A stretch of DNA of 64,000 nucleotides, taken from assembly GCF_000764305.2 (NCBI RefSeq), contig NW_025938177.1, positions 1 to 64,000 on the forward strand. The letters are read 5' to 3'. The translations under genes were made by a program, and so were the position numbers. This document shows positions 33,001 to 41,168 of the stretch, one piece after another (positions within the stretch are counted from its first letter, which is position 1; each line of letters starts with the position of its first letter). Under the pieces are notes generated by a model, which was given only the letters and a program-made list of their open reading frames with translations, was not told the origin of the DNA and ran no database searches. This DNA comes from Hyalella azteca. Lineage: Eukaryota; Arthropoda; Malacostraca; Amphipoda; Hyalellidae.

Positions 33001-33858
33001 TCCCCACCGACAAGAAGGGATTGGGGTGAGCGGCAGCGTTGTTTCTCTCTCTTGATAATGGCATTCATTTTGTCCTGTTGCTTCTTATTGCTGTTGTGAT
33101 GGTACATCATTACATCAGAACGACATTCAAGTAAATAGACATTCAAATCAATAGATATTCAAGTTTATAGACATTCAAGTAAATAGATATTCAAGTTTAT
33201 AGACATTCAAGTAAATAGACATTCAAGTGATTAGACTTTAAACTAAATAGTCATACATTTATCACTACTCCATATCTCTTTAATGCACAGGTTCCTGGAC
33301 CCTGGTCCGTGTTGGAAGGCCACCGGGGCTCCGGTGGCCTACAAGAGCCCCGAGCGCTGCAGTAGCGACCTGGAGAACTCCTACAAGAACATTAACACCT
33401 ACAAGAACATTAACACCTACAAGAACATTCCTCTTGTGGCCCTCAACTCCTACTACCTGCAACAGAAGAAGATTTTTGAGACCGACTGTCTTGCACTTCT
33501 TGGGGAAGGGTGTTCGGGGACTGATGAAAATACCTTGGATTCCATTCATACGTTGCATGAAACTCGACGGAAAAAGCTGAAGAAAATGATGAGTGAACTT
33601 GAAACGGTTGATGTGTCTGAGAAGAAAGGAGATCCACGGGAATGTTTTGTCAAGGCTGGCGATGTTCAAGTTTCGTCAAATAGCAATGACGACGAAAATA
33701 TAAAAAATGACTCACCGTGTATTATCAATGAGGGGGAAAATAAAGAGGAAAGCTTGCAAAGAGCGAGACTAATGGAGAAGCATTTAGAATATCTTAATGA
33801 GTATGGGGTCTGTGAGGCGCAAGTTGAGGATGAATCTTGTAATGATGTGACTCACTGA
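23616..33858 (+). CDS. GPATCH3: GPATCH3-like G-patch domain protein
   Basis: Ten candidate coding exons. Order and motifs match GPATCH3: an N-terminal RRM-like region, PP-x-GNVGT, a lysine-rich disordered stretch (KPRGKKKANKRKK, likely nuclear signal), DVEEWER, VWEKGGSGL, TDEWDVDMQAYY, and a G-patch (GVGRRVLEAQGWRDGQGLGK). G-patch proteins bind nucleic acid and activate DEAH helicases; human GPATCH3 is reported to damp RIG-I-like receptor signalling. Exons 1a-2-3-4-5-6-7-8-9 join to 849 residues if exon 4 uses a weak donor at 29736; human GPATCH3 is 525. A second first exon (1b, 27161) is phase-compatible with exon 3. The extra length comes from exon 4, in-frame repeats and a long C-terminal exon. 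Introns hold tandem arrays, element A copies, a MITE and a LINE. Confidence 0.88.
24075..24282 (+). repeat. 53-bp repeat, four copies, each carrying the exon 1a splice donor
   Basis: Unit starts at the exon end (CATTTGGGAAGTAAGTCT) and runs through GAGGATTTGCAAACTGTG to GAAGGGTTCATTT. The last two copies share two substitutions (CTAAGG, ACCATG), so the array probably grew by duplicating copies. 53 is not a multiple of three, so each alternative donor would change the frame. Confidence 0.93.
24515..24619 (+). CDS. GPATCH3: GPATCH3-like exon 2
   Basis: Acceptor TTTGCTTTACAG. Encodes DDLKNCEEMHPPTGLCNGNV then GTKNSHLVRLIRT, matching the proline-GNVGT block of GPATCH3. Donor GTATCC after 24619, phase 1, compatible with exon 3. 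Confidence 0.75.
24636..24711 (+). repeat. ~75-bp repeat C, copy 1
   Basis: TGTTAAAAATACAACAGCGC, GCGCCTTTGCTCTGGAACT and CTCTGCCTCCTGC recur at 26772-26845. Lies directly after exon 2. Confidence 0.8.
24712..24827. repeat. 23-bp tandem repeat, five copies
   Basis: Unit AGGTCAGCTTACTTCTGGG plus TCTT, nearly identical copies. Each contains AG|GT and a CTTACTTCTG tract, so the units look like back-to-back weak splice sites. Starts 93 bp after the exon 2 donor. Confidence 0.9.
24875..25036 (+). repeat. Element A, copy 4
   Basis: Left part diverged (AACACATTTTATAATG). The GTCC/GTCT core, GAGAAATTTCGCTCTCTG and the intact ACTCACTGCAGTGAGT palindrome are present. Located in the intron between exons 2 and 1b/3. 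Confidence 0.85.
25455..25575. repeat. Low-complexity TATATAG/TATAGAG tract
   Basis: Irregular repeats of GAGTATATATAGTA. Open on the minus strand as a run of Ile, Leu and Tyr, not a gene. Confidence 0.9.
25686..25832 (-). mobile_element. Penelope-like element end remnant
   Basis: Diverged copy of the 64-bp PLE end (TTGAAGACCAGAGAGCATTT, TTGACAATTTTCTTATTG) followed, in the opposite sense, by TTTTTTGCCAAACTACACCA, matching the sequence just outside the right end of the element at 22340-22368. An inverted junction without any internal domain. Confidence 0.7.
26021..26165 (-). repeat. Element A, copy 5
   Basis: Inverted, diverged copy: CTCAGTACTCCTGCAGTGAG, shortened core, AAGAAAATGCGCTAAAAA end. 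Forms an inverted pair with copy 6. Confidence 0.85.
26287..26428 (+). repeat. Element A, copy 6
   Basis: Plus-oriented with a nearly lost tetranucleotide core (CATGTCCATCTGTCCGTGAC). Keeps AGCGCATTTTCTCA, CGTCGACGAGAAAATGCGCT and a one-base-expanded palindrome. Shows that the core length is variable. Confidence 0.88.
26772..26845 (+). repeat. ~75-bp repeat C, copy 2
   Basis: Second copy of the repeat at 24636, starting TGTTAAAAATACAACAGCGC. Followed by inverted words GACATGGCAGGTTAT and CCATGTATGGTATGG. Confidence 0.8.
27161..27680 (+). CDS. GPATCH3: GPATCH3-like exon 1b (paralogous first exon)
   Basis: Encodes a second version of the exon 1a module: FFILDIPPSFIKRDLKNFF, IIYLQRPSSNLKQF and, at the end, HHGKPWQSGEGTCSVVRV. 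It parallels 1a in order, in the (K/R)PW motif and in phase-1 exit. The donor GTGAGT after 27680 joins exon 3 as GAG CAC. An internal 117-bp block is tandemly duplicated in frame (NDTLNCVENSATSLLDLYPF twice). A TTTGCAG acceptor ends at 27150, but its phase does not fit an internal coding exon, so I read this as an alternative start exon or the head of a partial gene duplication. Confidence 0.72.
27366..27599 (+). repeat. In-frame 117-bp tandem duplication inside exon 1b
   Basis: Two copies about 95% alike. The second differs at few sites (ISDE to ICDE, VDKDN to VASDS). Length is a multiple of three, so the protein keeps its frame and gains 39 residues. Confidence 0.92.
27697..27800 (+). repeat. 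~23-bp tandem repeat after the exon 1b donor, about four copies
   Basis: Units end in CATTACAG or TTCCCAG and begin GTTGAT, so every junction reads CAG|GTTGAT, an acceptor-like and donor-like pair. Begins 17 bp after the exon. Confidence 0.8.
28150..28360. mobile_element. TA-flanked MITE, 211 bp
   Basis: Terminal inverted repeats CACTGTTAAAAAAAC (left) and, at the right end, ATTTTTCTAACAGTG, flanked by TA dinucleotides at 28148-28149 and 28361-28362, the target preference of Tc1/mariner elements. Internal inverted words (GTGGCCGG with CCGGCCAC; GGCGTTC with GAAACGCC) make the whole element fold back. No coding content. Lies in the intron before exon 3. Confidence 0.82.
28410..28611 (+). CDS. 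GPATCH3: GPATCH3-like exon 3
   Basis: Acceptor ATCATTTCAG. Encodes HTASLVFLSEFWKFAGVKDI, EEPEEFFMKLFLAGLPPVDL and VPHLWKKIEGSHNRMR, resembling the helical LPP block of GPATCH3. Donor GTAAGA after 28611, phase 2. The last ~45 nt and the donor are repeated three more times downstream. Confidence 0.85.
28567..29100 (+). repeat. ~140-bp repeat, four copies, anchored on the end of exon 3
   Basis: Each unit begins with the exon tail (CCTCACTTGTGGAAGAAAAT) and carries ATGCG|GTAAG plus the following intron (TTTGTCTCT, ATCTATTGGTTCACATTT, GTTAATAAATAA). Donor positions: 28611 (GTAAGA), 28749 (GTAAGTG, a better donor), a broken one near 28890, and 29000. The spacing 28611 to 28749 is 138 nt, a multiple of three. 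Confidence 0.92.
29235..29736 (+). CDS. GPATCH3: GPATCH3-like exon 4 (disordered, basic)
   Basis: Acceptor TTTCACTTTCAG. Encodes SNISRKPLKNTPRS, an internal 31-residue tandem duplication (MKNQENFETTTLNND and MKNQENCETATLNND) and the basic run ARKPRGKKKANKRKK, a probable nuclear localisation signal. The good-looking donor after 29708 (GTCAGT) leaves phase 2, which does not match exon 5. A weak donor after 29736 (GTTGAC) restores phase 0 and gives NHPTND|DGSDVEEWER. The true end is uncertain. Confidence 0.7.
29924..30025 (+). CDS. GPATCH3: GPATCH3-like exon 5
   Basis: Acceptor AATTTCAG, 102 nt, phase 0 at both ends. Encodes DGSDVEEWERSEAFRDTI and AKELRYEQDIE, matching the EEWER and EEIEL segments before the conserved WEKGGSG block. 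Donor GTGCGT after 30025 is the first of six similar donors. Confidence 0.88.
30010..30425 (+). repeat. ~72-bp repeat, six donor-like junctions, anchored on the end of exon 5
   Basis: Units read GGTAATTTGGTTCTGAATAA, AGTATTGATGTTGAATGGTG and ATACTAAATTGAG|GTGTGTG. ATTGAG|GT occurs at the exon end (30025) and again at 30097, 30169, 30240, 30291 and 30363. Most spacings are 71-72 nt; one copy is 51. Reading past the first donor meets TAA within nine codons. Confidence 0.9.
30757..30908 (-). repeat. Element A, copy 7, with empty-site comparison
   Basis: Inserted between GTTATTAAC and AAAACGCTCAAAA. The other copy of the duplication reads GTTATCAACGAAAAACGCTC without it. The element therefore spans about 145-150 bp, from AAAAATATAACTCAG to GGCGCTAAAAA, in an A-rich site; any target duplication is within a run of A. 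Confidence 0.93.
30984..31156 (-). mobile_element. LINE 3' fragment with a 14-bp target-site duplication
   Basis: Flanked by CTCTCATGCTGCAG at 30970-30983 and 31157-31170. Minus-oriented, with the 3' tail of AGAAT pentamers at its left, the family 3' UTR block (GAAGTGTCGGCACTGAAGAA; CACAAGGGATCCGGC), and 5' truncation near the right edge. These are the standard marks of target-primed reverse transcription. Confidence 0.93.
31322..31454 (+). CDS. GPATCH3: GPATCH3-like exon 6 (WEKGGSG block)
   Basis: Acceptor CATGCTGCAG. Encodes LVWEKGGSGLNWHTDAAYW and FDERTTDEWDVDMQAYY, the most conserved non-G-patch part of GPATCH3. Phase 0 in; donor GTGCGT after 31454, phase 1. GC-rich compared with the introns. 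Confidence 0.95.
31905..32192 (+). CDS. GPATCH3: GPATCH3-like exon 7
   Basis: Acceptor CTCGACAG. Encodes AGDYDAVCRQDMDRMDRLRA, continuing DVDMQAYY as in GPATCH3, then a longer basic linker (LKANKQRRTTSST; TRTARRKANR). Donor GTGTGA after 32192, phase 1, joining exon 8 as GCA. The donor is the first of about seven in a 22-bp array. Confidence 0.88.
32181..32356 (+). repeat. 22-bp repeat, about seven copies, anchored on the exon 7 donor
   Basis: Unit GGCTAATAGAGGTGTGATTA plus TT. Each copy repeats the AGAG|GTGTGA junction of exon 7. The last two copies are spaced by 33 bp with an added AGCATAGCT. 22 is not a multiple of three. Confidence 0.92.
32580..32815. repeat. Degenerate GTGATAACGATT/TTCTTGTGATTA repeats
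   Basis: About five imperfect units of 45-50 bp ending shortly before the exon 8 acceptor. Confidence 0.7.
32845..33025 (+). CDS. GPATCH3: GPATCH3-like exon 8 (G-patch)
   Basis: Acceptor CCCCCGTGCAG. Encodes SRTPASAGLGEFEQHTRG, then the G-patch GVGRRVLEAQGWRDGQGLGK with GEGRPNI closing it, and TDKKGLG. All defining glycines and the GW are present. Donor GTGAGC after 33025, phase 2. Strongly GC-rich relative to its surroundings. Confidence 0.96.
33125..33250. repeat. ~17-bp tandem repeat before exon 9
   Basis: Units of ATAGACATTCAAGTAA type, about seven, ending about 40 bp before the exon 9 acceptor. Confidence 0.8.
33291..33858 (+). CDS. GPATCH3: GPATCH3-like last exon
   Basis: Acceptor TTAATGCACAG. 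Encodes FLDPGPCWKATGAPVAYKS, a triplet YKNINTYKNINTYKNI from an 18-bp in-frame repeat, then a charged tail (ETRRKKLKKMMSELE; ENKEESLQRARLMEKHLEYL) and TGA at 33856-33858. The tail is longer than in human GPATCH3 and poorly conserved. No consensus AATAAA was found close downstream. Confidence 0.85.
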
Positions 33859-35262
33859 CACTAGAAACTCTTAGAAGGATATTTTATTTATTTATGAGAA
33901 TTCGTTGAAAAGGTGAACAAATGTTAATGGAATATATACTCTTTACAAAACTGCTTATGTATTCTTCTTAATTAGTTTACAGGGAGAGCATCATGATTTC
34001 ATTCATTGTATCGCTCTATTAATGAGATGACTGTCAGGTTCGAAAATCTTTGCGACGTGTGCTACTTTAAAACCCCAGCAATATGGCCGACTATGACGCA
34101 CAGTTGACTCATGTAGAATACTATTTTGTGTGAAGGAATGAAGGATTCGTTGTGATGTATATTTCTCATGATACTTCGCATGTTTATTGGTAACGTGAAG
34201 ATGGACTAAACTAGGAAATCTAAATGTTTTTGTTTTGTCTGCTCTCTTTGAATTTTGATTAAATTAAAATTAGTATGACGAGAGAACTGAAATTGGTAAA
34301 TTCTCACCAGTTGAATCAAATTGGCTATGAGCCTTATAGTTGACGGAACTGAATTCAGTTGTCAATTAAACTTCGTACAGATTATCGGTGAGGACAAAGT
34401 GGAGAACCACGATACTGATATTATTTAAATATTCATTTTCCAGCTATTTAATTTTTTTAATTAACATGAACATTTTCGTAACGATATTCTGTTACTCCGG
34501 AGAACGTGCTCGTGATACGTACCAAGTTGACGTTTGCGGTCAGCGTACGAGCAATAATGTCGCGCCACGTATGACATTAGTACAATAATCAAGCATTTCC
34601 CGTCTATCTTTAGGCAAGTCACAAATTTTATATTATGGATTTTCGCTCTGACTACATCAGAAACGAAAGTTTTGTATATTATGCTAGGATTTAGAATATA
34701 TGTAAATAACAAATACAACGTACAACAGTCTGTGGAATTTTTAATGTTTATGATTCGCTTCTTTTTGGTGAATCCATAACATTTGTTTGGCTTGAATACA
34801 AAGGCGTAAAATGAGTTTAAGTTCGATGCCAAACTTCATCCAACGCTTCATAAATGTCAACAAAACTTTTTTTACGCACTTTGGCGAACAGGAATAGAGA
34901 AAAGATTAATGTTATCTTTTGGGCGATATTATTAGACTTTAATTTATTCTAAAATATAGCTTATGACCGTTTTTTGTCTTATTTTACACATTAAAGTTAT
35001 CAATTGCAATTAATGAAGTAATGAAAGCAATTGTTTTTATATTATTGTTAAATAATACAAACAAGAAAGGTAGAAAATTTTCAATTATTGATGTTGCTAA
35101 TATTTTATGAAGGTACCCCTCACATCAGCTCCTGCCTTCAAACGTTTCAAACGTTGGTGCGCTTGGCACTCTTGATAAGCCCAGATTATGTTACACATTA
35201 AAATGCAGTACTTGCGTGTCTGGCGATCCCAGCAGTACGGCAGCTGCCGTAACATTCTGCAT
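33859..35262. other. Intergenic, 3' flank of the GPATCH3-like gene
   Basis: AT-rich. Short open frames only, and nothing recognised apart from the probable 3' UTR at its start. Confidence 0.4.
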
Positions 35263-35372
35263 AGAATAGAATAGAAGTGTCGGCACTGAAGAAATAGGCC
35301 CATTTGCATGGCCTGTTGCCGATTCTTGAATTTTTCATGACTTGATTCACAAGGGATCCGGCCTTTGGAACC
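35263..35372 (-). mobile_element. LINE 3' fragment
   Basis: Minus-oriented copy of the LINE 3' end: AGAAT tail at left, GAAGTGTCGGCACTGAAGAA, GGATCCGGCCTTTGGAACC. A four-base insertion (TTGC) splits the CCCATGGCCTG word. A duplicated TTTCTCATGAAAATGG follows directly at the right. Confidence 0.87.
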
Positions 35373-35837
35373 TTTCTCATGAAAATGGCCTTTCTCATGA
35401 AAATGGATCACGACGTCCGCGAACAGTCGTAGGAAATGTAAGCGGAAGTGGGCTTGGGTGAAGACCGTCAAATTACGAGAGACACTTAGAGTATTACTAA
35501 CAAACAGGGCATTAATGTCTTCATTGGGAAGTCGTAGTGATTTACCAGCATTCATTACCAGCTATTCATTACGTTATATTTGGTTAGCGAACTTCTCGTT
35601 TGTAGCAGCGAATGCAGATAAGGACTGGGCGAATATTCTCGGTCGTTGGACTGTGTGGTCACGAATTAATGGGTGGACTCGGTGTGGTTATATTAAGAAT
35701 ATCCTCGAAATACCATCAGCTCGTCGTCATCTAATAATTTTACAGCTAGCTGGGGGTTTGGAACAAGCAAGTTAGTGCTCCAATTTTACTGTTTTAAACA
35801 CCGATCGCCTACACAGCACTGATAACAATTTTTCAAA
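35373..35837. other. Intergenic
   Basis: Open frames exist on both strands (about 105 codons on plus) but with no recognisable domain. Confidence 0.35.
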
Positions 35838-35912
35838 GGCATCATGTCTTCGAACCCGTGACTCACGGCCGCAATATTGCAGCTCATGATTTTCACCACT
35901 CGGCCACCTCGT
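35838..35912 (-). mobile_element. tRNA-like sequence, probable SINE head or decayed tRNA
   Basis: Minus strand has A box GGTGGCCGAGTGGTGA and B box GGGTTCGAA at tRNA-like spacing over about 75 nt. The acceptor stem does not pair convincingly, and no CCA or family tail was seen. It resembles a Ser/Leu-type tRNA-derived SINE. Confidence 0.55.
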
Positions 35913-36090
35913 CAATTTATTTGTAGTTTATTGTTGAAGGCTGCCAAATCGATCACAAATGTTGGTGTGATGGTAGTGACTCTTCCTTCATTGCTTGACT
36001 TGTTCTACTGTTCAGTTTGAACTGAAAATGTACCCTACAGTCGTGCAACTGCACAGCAATGTGCAACTGCCCCGTCGACACGTTCATCGG

Positions 36091-36318
36091 CAGTCTTGCA
36101 TGTCATGCCAAGTTTGACATCCAAGACGTAAGACTGGTGGGTGTCCACACGCTTCAAACTTATCATCAGTCTTGCATGTCATGCCAAGTTTGACATCCAA
36201 GACGTAAGACTGGTGGGTGTCCACACGCTTCAAACTTATCATCAGTCTTGCATGTCATGCCAAGTTTGACATCGAAGACGTAAGACTGGCGGGTGTCCAT
36301 GCGCTTTAAACTTCTCAG
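36091..36318. repeat. 76-bp tandem repeat, three copies
   Basis: Unit contains AGTCTTGCATGTCATGCCAA, GTTTGACATCCAAGAC and GACTGGTGGGTGTCCACACG. GTCTTGCATG and its near-complement within GACGTAAGAC let the unit fold. The third copy is the most diverged. Confidence 0.9.
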
Positions 36319-37774
36319 TATTTTCTCTCTCGGCAAAGTAAGGACGTAGATTTGATCGCAGCGTTGATCGCAATTAGTGAAAAATTTTAAATTAATGTTC
36401 AGAGATTTAGATTGACGCAATCATCTCTCTAATGATTAATAGAGAGAAGACAACCACCATAGAAAGTGTTTAATGGAATTACAATGCGAACCATTATATT
36501 GTCGTAATTACTAACGAGGGACATGGAGTTTATAATCATAATTACCTCTAAGCTGAATTTTTTAATATGCTCGCGCTAAAGGCGAATTGTTGTAATGTTG
36601 TAACGCCAAATAGTCAAACAGTGACACTAAAGTGAAGACTTCGATCAGCCTCCACGAACAACTCTCGGGTACTCTTGATATTTTTGGCAACCGGATGAAG
36701 CTACAAGTATAGACCTCGATTGCACAACAATAATTTTCAAACAAGCTTTGAGTGCAATAATACCAGAGACCTGCTAAGCCAGATACAATAAGCTGAAGGT
36801 GTACTTCAAGGTAAATAATATGAGAAAAACTTGAAGGGTTAATAATGTATTTTAAGATATTCTTTTCGACGAGCCGCACGAAGAATATGACTATATCTGT
36901 TTCTAATTATTTTTAGCTGTAGGATCTACTTCGTTGAGCATCTCAATCAAAGTCGCATTAATCAGTGTTTTTATTTTTTTTTTTAATTTTGTCCCTGTGG
37001 CCTTTTATTAATTTGCTAGGGCAAGGAAAACTACCGTAAATATCAACGAACTCACAAAATCGACAAATCGCGCAACATTTGCCGTAAATATTGCGGTATC
37101 TCGGCAATAAACAATGTCCGAGATCTCAACGACAATTAGCCGGATGCCCGTCATAAACGTCCAAATTTTTCGTCTGTCTTGCATGAATCCAAAGGTCCCG
37201 TCCATTCGACTTTTACAGGTCAAAGCTGTCATGTAAGACGTCAAACTTAGCATCAACAGTGTCAGTCGTTCATGCAAACTCGATTTGATAGGAAAAGCTG
37301 TTGAAGTTAGGTACAAATAAAATGAGTCAATTAAACCGATGACACTGTTTTGAAGTGGTTCGCAAAACCACTTCAAAATTGATTCACAAATTGAAGTGGT
37401 TCACCGACAGACGACAGGCGCGATGTTGTACTCACTGTAGTAAAATACGTAGATATAAGTATTGGTACACGAAGATGAATGGTCAGTATGGAAATGATAA
37501 CATGAAATGAAATTTAACAATTAATAATTGAATTTAAACGAATGAGTCACTACTACACAATTGCGCGTCATCCTCTCTCAAATCTCACAGCAAGAACGTG
37601 GTCACTGTGCATTAATTTGGGAGAATTTAGAGTATAAATAACAAGCAGCAGGTTGTAAGGTAATAGTGAAGCAAGCCGTTAGGATTGAAGACCAGGTTGC
37701 AATTGAAGGTGGAAGGGCGGATTCTTATCGGCGGTTAAATACAGATACGCAGATTAATAAACTCATATAATAAT
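36319..37774. other. Intergenic, nothing recognised
   Basis: A 122-codon minus-strand frame at 37008-37376 has no recognisable features. GAAGTGGTT words form a short inverted repeat at about 37351-37400. Confidence 0.4.
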
Positions 37775-37890
37775 AAATCAAGTTAGAGCTCGAAGAATGC
37801 CGGTATAATAATTCGAGAATTAAATTATAAACAAATCAAGTTAGAGCTCGAAGAATGCCGGTATAATAATTCGAGAATTAAATTATAAAC
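37775..37890. repeat. 58-bp direct repeat, two copies
   Basis: Unit contains AAATCAAGTTAGAGCTCGAA and GAATGCCGGTATAATAATTC; the copies are almost identical and adjacent. Confidence 0.9.
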
Positions 37891-39140
37891 AAAATAACTA
37901 ACCTATTTGTTTTCTTTAATGAACCATAGATAAGAGTTCTCACAAAGAACTTAAAGAAAGAAAAAGAGGGTAACATATAAAGGTGTGGCCACTCGGTTCT
38001 CAAGTTAATGGCATGCAAGCATTAACGTTAAAAACGGCTTTAGATGATTAGTTAAGGAACAATACTCTGCAGAGCAAAACCCGTCGTGTTTCAATGCTTG
38101 ACTTGAAGCTAGTGAAGTAAATTCAAACAAGTGGTCACAAAGGGCTCGAACATGCAATTAAAAGGTACTAATTAAGAGGAAAACACGTTTGCACAAACTC
38201 AAAATCAGAATCAGAAAAACAAATTTTATCGCAAGTCGCAAGATGGTTTAAGAATTAGAGCCGCACAGTAGTAAGGTTGGCACAATAATAATCAAATTAA
38301 GCTAAATATGGAATTATATACGTTCTCGCCTCCTAACAAGCGCATAGCGAGCAGCGTATCTACATTAATGAAGTTAGACAGTAATTAATTTGTAATAAAT
38401 TTCAACGACACTGACGATAACTTCGAACGTGTGGACAGGGCTTCATTATAGCTGTAGATTACTATAGTTGTAGATATAATAGTTGTAGATGTAGATAGCT
38501 TCAACATCAACGACACCAGTCCAGTGTTGCCAATTTGACTATTTTGAGCTAAATCTAGCGTATTTTCAAAGCATTCAGTGGGAAAAAATTAATTTTAGCG
38601 GAAAAAATATTAGGTTAAACGTTGGTCAAATGAGCTTTTTAGCTACAATATTGGAATAATTGAGTATTTTTGTTAGAAAAAGCCCGGTTTCAGCTTGAAT
38701 GTCATTGAAAGAGTGACCGAACTCCGAGTCCGACTGTCCGACAGCCGACACGGCATCAGTCGTCAGGAAAGCGGGTACTGGTAGGTTGTGAGGTGTGAGC
38801 TGCGGGAGCCGCGCACGTGATACTGAAGTCGGCTAGTTTCGGTTACGCCGGGCAAAGTTTTATTTCTGAAATATGTCTGTTAGGTATTGTGTGAATGGTT
38901 GTGGGGAAAATTCTCCAGAATTAGATCTCAGGGTTAATAGAATTATCAAAATTTGACGCTGGCATTTGCAGAACTGTGTTAGTTTTACAGGGAATCCTAT
39001 AAGTAATATACCTACCTAGGCTACATCTATCATCTATTTAGTCCTGTTTTTTCGATATAATGTTAGGTCTTGTTATGTTTTAGGTCTGTCTTAGAATTTT
39101 GATATAATAATATGATTTTATTCATTCCTAGTTTTTCGAA
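37891..39140. other. Intergenic with a GC-richer island
   Basis: 38700-38870 is richer in CpG than its surroundings and is followed by a short frame opening MSVRYCVNGCGENSPE at 38873. It might be a 5' exon or promoter of a gene not resolved here, possibly the insulin receptor, but no supporting splice pair was verified. Confidence 0.3.
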
Positions 39141-39172
39141 CTGATGATGGAGCTGGACTCCGAAACGTTTTC
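39141..39172 (+). ncRNA. Hammerhead ribozyme-like core
   Basis: CTGATGA (39141-39147), then GGAG-CTGGA-CTCC as a four-pair stem II hairpin (39149-39161), then GAAAC (39162-39166) and GTT, TTC. Conserved CUGANGA and GAAA elements are both exact. Stem III would be AC/GU without a loop, as in minimal retroelement hammerheads thought to act as dimers, and GAA just upstream can pair with TTC as the start of stem I, with cleavage expected after GTT. PLEs are known to carry such motifs, but no PLE domain is adjacent. Confidence 0.5.
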
Positions 39173-41166
39173 AATATCGATATGGTGAATTTGCCTGGTG
39201 TTTTCTTTGCAATTTAAATTCCTTGTTAATAATACCTACCTATTCCTATTATGCGCTGATTGCTAGCATTCATGATAATTTTGGAGCTTTTATCTCGTCA
39301 TGGTTCTTGTCTTCTCTCATTGTTGTACTTCTATTACTATCTGACAGGATACTTGAATAACTTGATCATCAGAAATATTTGCAGTCACATTCGTGGCCAT
39401 AGAATTATTATTGCTAGGCTCCTAGAATTTTGCTTTGTCTAGAGTCTAAAAAGAGTATCATATTTTGTGTATCTGCTCGGAATTATTTTAAATTCTTGAT
39501 GTCGTGAAATAAATCTAGAAGCAATCTTGAATTGAAAGTGGCATCGTTACCACCAAGCCTACGGCTGTCGTAAAACTTATTACCTAAATATTTTCATGAG
39601 TGAAACTGTTCATCGTTTCTTTTCTGGTTGATTGATTGCCAGCATAAATTGTTATAACCACTAGTTAGCCTATTATTTTCAATCATATAAAGTTATTACA
39701 TTTGCGGGATTCTGACAAACCATGGCATTGAGTTGTTTATTTCTTCATGTTACACGACTTGATTTTTTTCTCATTCTGTATTTGCTTGCTAAAGTTTTAC
39801 TTTGCTTTGAGCTTAATTAAGTTAGTTAGGCGTGACATACCACCAGTTGCGTCGTTGCGCTTTACCTACCTTAGATGTTGATGACAATAGAAGGACGTGT
39901 AACTAACTATTCATTCATGTTCAGCCACGTAAAATAGTTAATTATGTTGGACAAAATGTATACCGTGACAAATCAACTTGGCATCTTCGTCTTCAATTGA
40001 AACCCAAAAATGTATCCTGGTAACTTCACAACCATCGCGTTTGATGCTGGTAGGATTACGAGCTTGCGGCATTCATTGCAGAAATTTAACAGCGTCTGTT
40101 TGAACTTAAGTAACCGCCTCGCGTTAGAAATTGTCAACAAACGGATAAATTTTTTCACAGTTGTGCACGATCTTAGCAGGCTCATGTTAGCACAATTATG
40201 ACTTCAATTTGAAGAAAACTACGTCGACTTCATTATGGTGTTAGGAGAAACCGTAGGTAAATTATGAAGTGAACTCCGAATTCGGATTGATACTCCAAAA
40301 TTGAGGTTGACGTAGACATCCAAGGAAAAAATAATTAACTTGTGAAGTGGAATTAGTTTTTTACAACTTCATTATAAAATTTAAAACTTAATTTGGCATA
40401 GCTAATTCAGCTTGCGTCTGTACTCTGTCTAGCTAGCAAACGGAACACCCATTACCATAGCTTAATTGTAATGTTGAACTGTTGCGTACCGGTAATGCTT
40501 GCTTAGATTTATGCCTAGTTAACATGATCACCCGAGTTGATATCCTTGCTGTGTTTCTGATCATACATTTCTGAACCTCGTATTCTGTATAAATTTAATG
40601 GCCGAAAAATTCAGAATAATCCGAAGGGAAAACGCCCCGAAAATGTCACCCTTTCATTTGTTGATCGTGTATTGTTGCGGCGTTAAATTGAATTCATAAA
40701 TTAATCATGAAATGCTAGTAATTAAATTGCTTAAAGGAACCTCGCATAACACGCATCAAAAATAGAGCATATCAATGAACTGATTCGTCAGATTTTTGGT
40801 GAATTAAAGCGAGTGGGATTTTCCGAGTGCTGATTAGTCGTTCAGCAATGCAAGCTCTAAGTGGGCGGGCGAGCTCCTTATCTTTGCAGAGTCTCGGGTC
40901 ACCCGACTACCGTGGCTCAAGTTTCCCGCCAACCACGACGCTGCGTCTGCTAATTGATAGTCCCCAACATTATGCTGGACGCAAAATTATATTCTGGCAA
41001 TAGTTGAATTAAAACTTGCGTCGATCCTAGGATTACGTGATTCTTGCGGCTTCTAACTTACCGGTGCGTTAGTATGATTCATAATATTCCGATGCACAAT
41101 GCTGATCTGTAAGTTTAACTTCTCATACCCCCAATATTAACTACGGTATAAGCATGGTTTAACTAG
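39173..41166. other. Intergenic, nothing recognised
   Basis: AT-rich. 40880-40950 is slightly GC-richer with a GGGCGGGCG word. Confidence 0.4.
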
Positions 41167-41168
41167 TA

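Noticed and set aside
35458..35775. 105-codon plus frame
   Set aside because: No domain, no splice or start context, and overlaps antisense frames next to a LINE fragment.
37008..37376. 122-codon minus frame with hydrophobic segments
   Set aside because: Composition is what AT-rich DNA gives. I found no family resemblance and no flanking exons.
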